Assembly (NCBI GenBank): GCA_035510155.1
Contig: DATKHR010000127.1
Location: 1 to 32,891, forward strand
Reading direction: 5' to 3'
Length of the DNA: 32,891 nucleotides
Source: DATKHR01 sp035510155
Lineage (GTDB): Bacteria; Acidobacteriota; Vicinamibacteria; Vicinamibacterales; CAVVIG01
In this document: positions 32,276 to 32,891 of the stretch, one piece after another
Position numbering within the stretch: the stretch's first letter is position 1
How the letters are laid out: every line of letters begins with the position of its first letter
Notes under the pieces: model-generated
What the model was told of the DNA's origin: nothing
Database searches by the model: none
What the model saw: the letters and a program-made list of their open reading frames with translations, nothing else
Translations under genes and position numbers: made by a program

Positions 32276-32891
32276 TCAGCCTCTCGCTGCGGCCAGTCCG
32301 TTCAGGTGCTGGGCGTTCGTGGCGGCAAGAGAGCTCGTGGCGCTCAGTCCTCTGGCGTACGTCGCTCCGCTGGCCTCACGGAGTTTGAAGTACGGCTCGA
32401 GCCGGCGCAGCGTGTTCTCGAGAGCGGAGTTAATGTGCGCGCGCATCGCCTCGGCTGCGACGAGCGGTTCCCGCTTCACGAGGATCTCGATGAGATCCCG
32501 ATGTCCTCGCCGGGGCTGGTCCGTCGAGGGCTGTCGCGCGACGCACAGCCATGTGAGGGCGAGCACGTGGTTCTTCTCGATGGCATCGACCAGAGGCTGG
32601 CAGCGCGTGCACTCGGCGATCCGCCTGTGCAGTTTTTCGTGAAGGCTCAAGTACATGAACCGATCGCCGTCGGCCTGTGCGGACAGGGTGTCCACACGCG
32701 CGGCAAGCTTCTGCAGTTCCAGCCGCTCGCCGGGGGTGGCGACCTCGGCAAACAACCGCGCCGCCTCGGCCTCGAGCGCCTGGCGCAGGATGTAGTGCCC
32801 TCGTACGTCCTGTTCATTCGGGATCCTGACTCTCGTCCCGGCTCTGGGACGGCTCTCGAGCAGGCCCTCTAGCTCCAGCCGCTGGAAGGCT
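32276..32891 (-). CDS. GntR-family (FCD domain) transcriptional regulator, 5' partial
   Basis: The frame is open to the right-hand window edge, so the N-terminal DNA-binding helices are outside. What is visible starts with the end of a GntR winged helix (FQRLELEGLLESRPRAGTRV), then an FCD ligand-binding domain with YILRQALEAEAARLFAE, MYLSLHEKLHRRIAECTRC and the C-terminal RGHRDLIEILVKREP followed by AMRAHI, whose histidines usually bind a metal. About 205 residues are present. Its position facing the aromatic operon makes it a candidate regulator responding to a pathway acid. It probably binds near its own promoter outside the window or in front of the operon. Confidence 0.82.
   Translation of the reverse strand, partial: AFQRLELEGLLESRPRAGTRVRIPNEQDVRGHYILRQALEAEAARLFAEVATPGERLELQKLAARVDTLSAQADGDRFMYLSLHEKLHRRIAECTRCQPLVDAIEKNHVLALTWLCVARQPSTDQPRRGHRDLIEILVKREPLVAAEAMRAHINSALENTLRRLEPYFKLREASGATYARGLSATSSLAATNAQHLNGLAAARG

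Overview
The window is high-GC bacterial DNA, tightly packed with genes. It is almost entirely one chromosomal C1 metabolism island followed by a short aromatic-ring catabolism operon. The organism is probably an acidobacterium of the Vicinamibacteria/Luteitalea type. That is an inference from the small secreted proteins with a GHWEGDTLVID core and the regulatory-domain plus beta-propeller protein, types I associate with that phylum; no rRNA or marker gene is present. I see no tRNA, rRNA, CRISPR array, insertion sequence or phage gene.

Region 1 (1-15034, plus strand) carries the tetrahydromethanopterin (H4MPT)/methanofuran C1 pathway: mtdB (5'-truncated by the window edge), a DUF1464 ASKHA protein, an ATP-grasp protein, fwdD, a 52-aa protein, fwdB, fwdA, fwdC, two small secreted proteins, ftr, mfnD, mfnF, mch, a RimK/MptN-type ligase, a CitG-like protein and a PTPS-family pterin enzyme. 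Together they would take methylene-H4MPT through methenyl- and formyl-H4MPT to formyl-methanofuran and then to formate or CO2.

The main discovery is in fwdB. An in-frame TGA at 3912-3914 replaces the active-site cysteine codon of formylmethanofuran dehydrogenase subunit B. The same frame continues through family-typical sequence to a TAG at 4896-4898. A 7-bp hairpin with an AGUU loop lies 18 nt after the TGA, which fits a bacterial SECIS element. FwdB also keeps four [4Fe-4S] cysteines and sits beside a molybdopterin-binding FwdD. This looks like a bacterial selenocysteine-containing, Mo- or W-dependent formylmethanofuran dehydrogenase, unlike the metal-free formyltransferase/hydrolase (Fhc) of classical methylotrophs.

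Region 2 (15013-23672, both strands) continues cofactor synthesis: a HisA/HisF-like protein and a large secreted single-heme protein (minus strand), mfnE, mfnB (minus), an SDR, a pterin carbinolamine dehydratase-like protein, a dihydropteroate synthase-like protein, DUF447 and mptG. Most steps of methylofuran synthesis and the pterin/ribofuranosyl-aminobenzene branches of H4MPT synthesis are represented.

Region 3 (23730-32891) is an aromatic operon: a DUF6282 amidohydrolase-like protein, LigC, LigJ, a fused LigB-LigA extradiol dioxygenase, a MetE-like methyltransferase domain, a secreted protein, an aromatic-acid MFS transporter and a 6PGDH-like dehydrogenase. A partial GntR/FCD regulator faces them. 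This suggests protocatechuate or gallate 4,5-cleavage. If methoxylated aromatics are the real substrates, their methyl groups could feed the C1 island, but that is inference.
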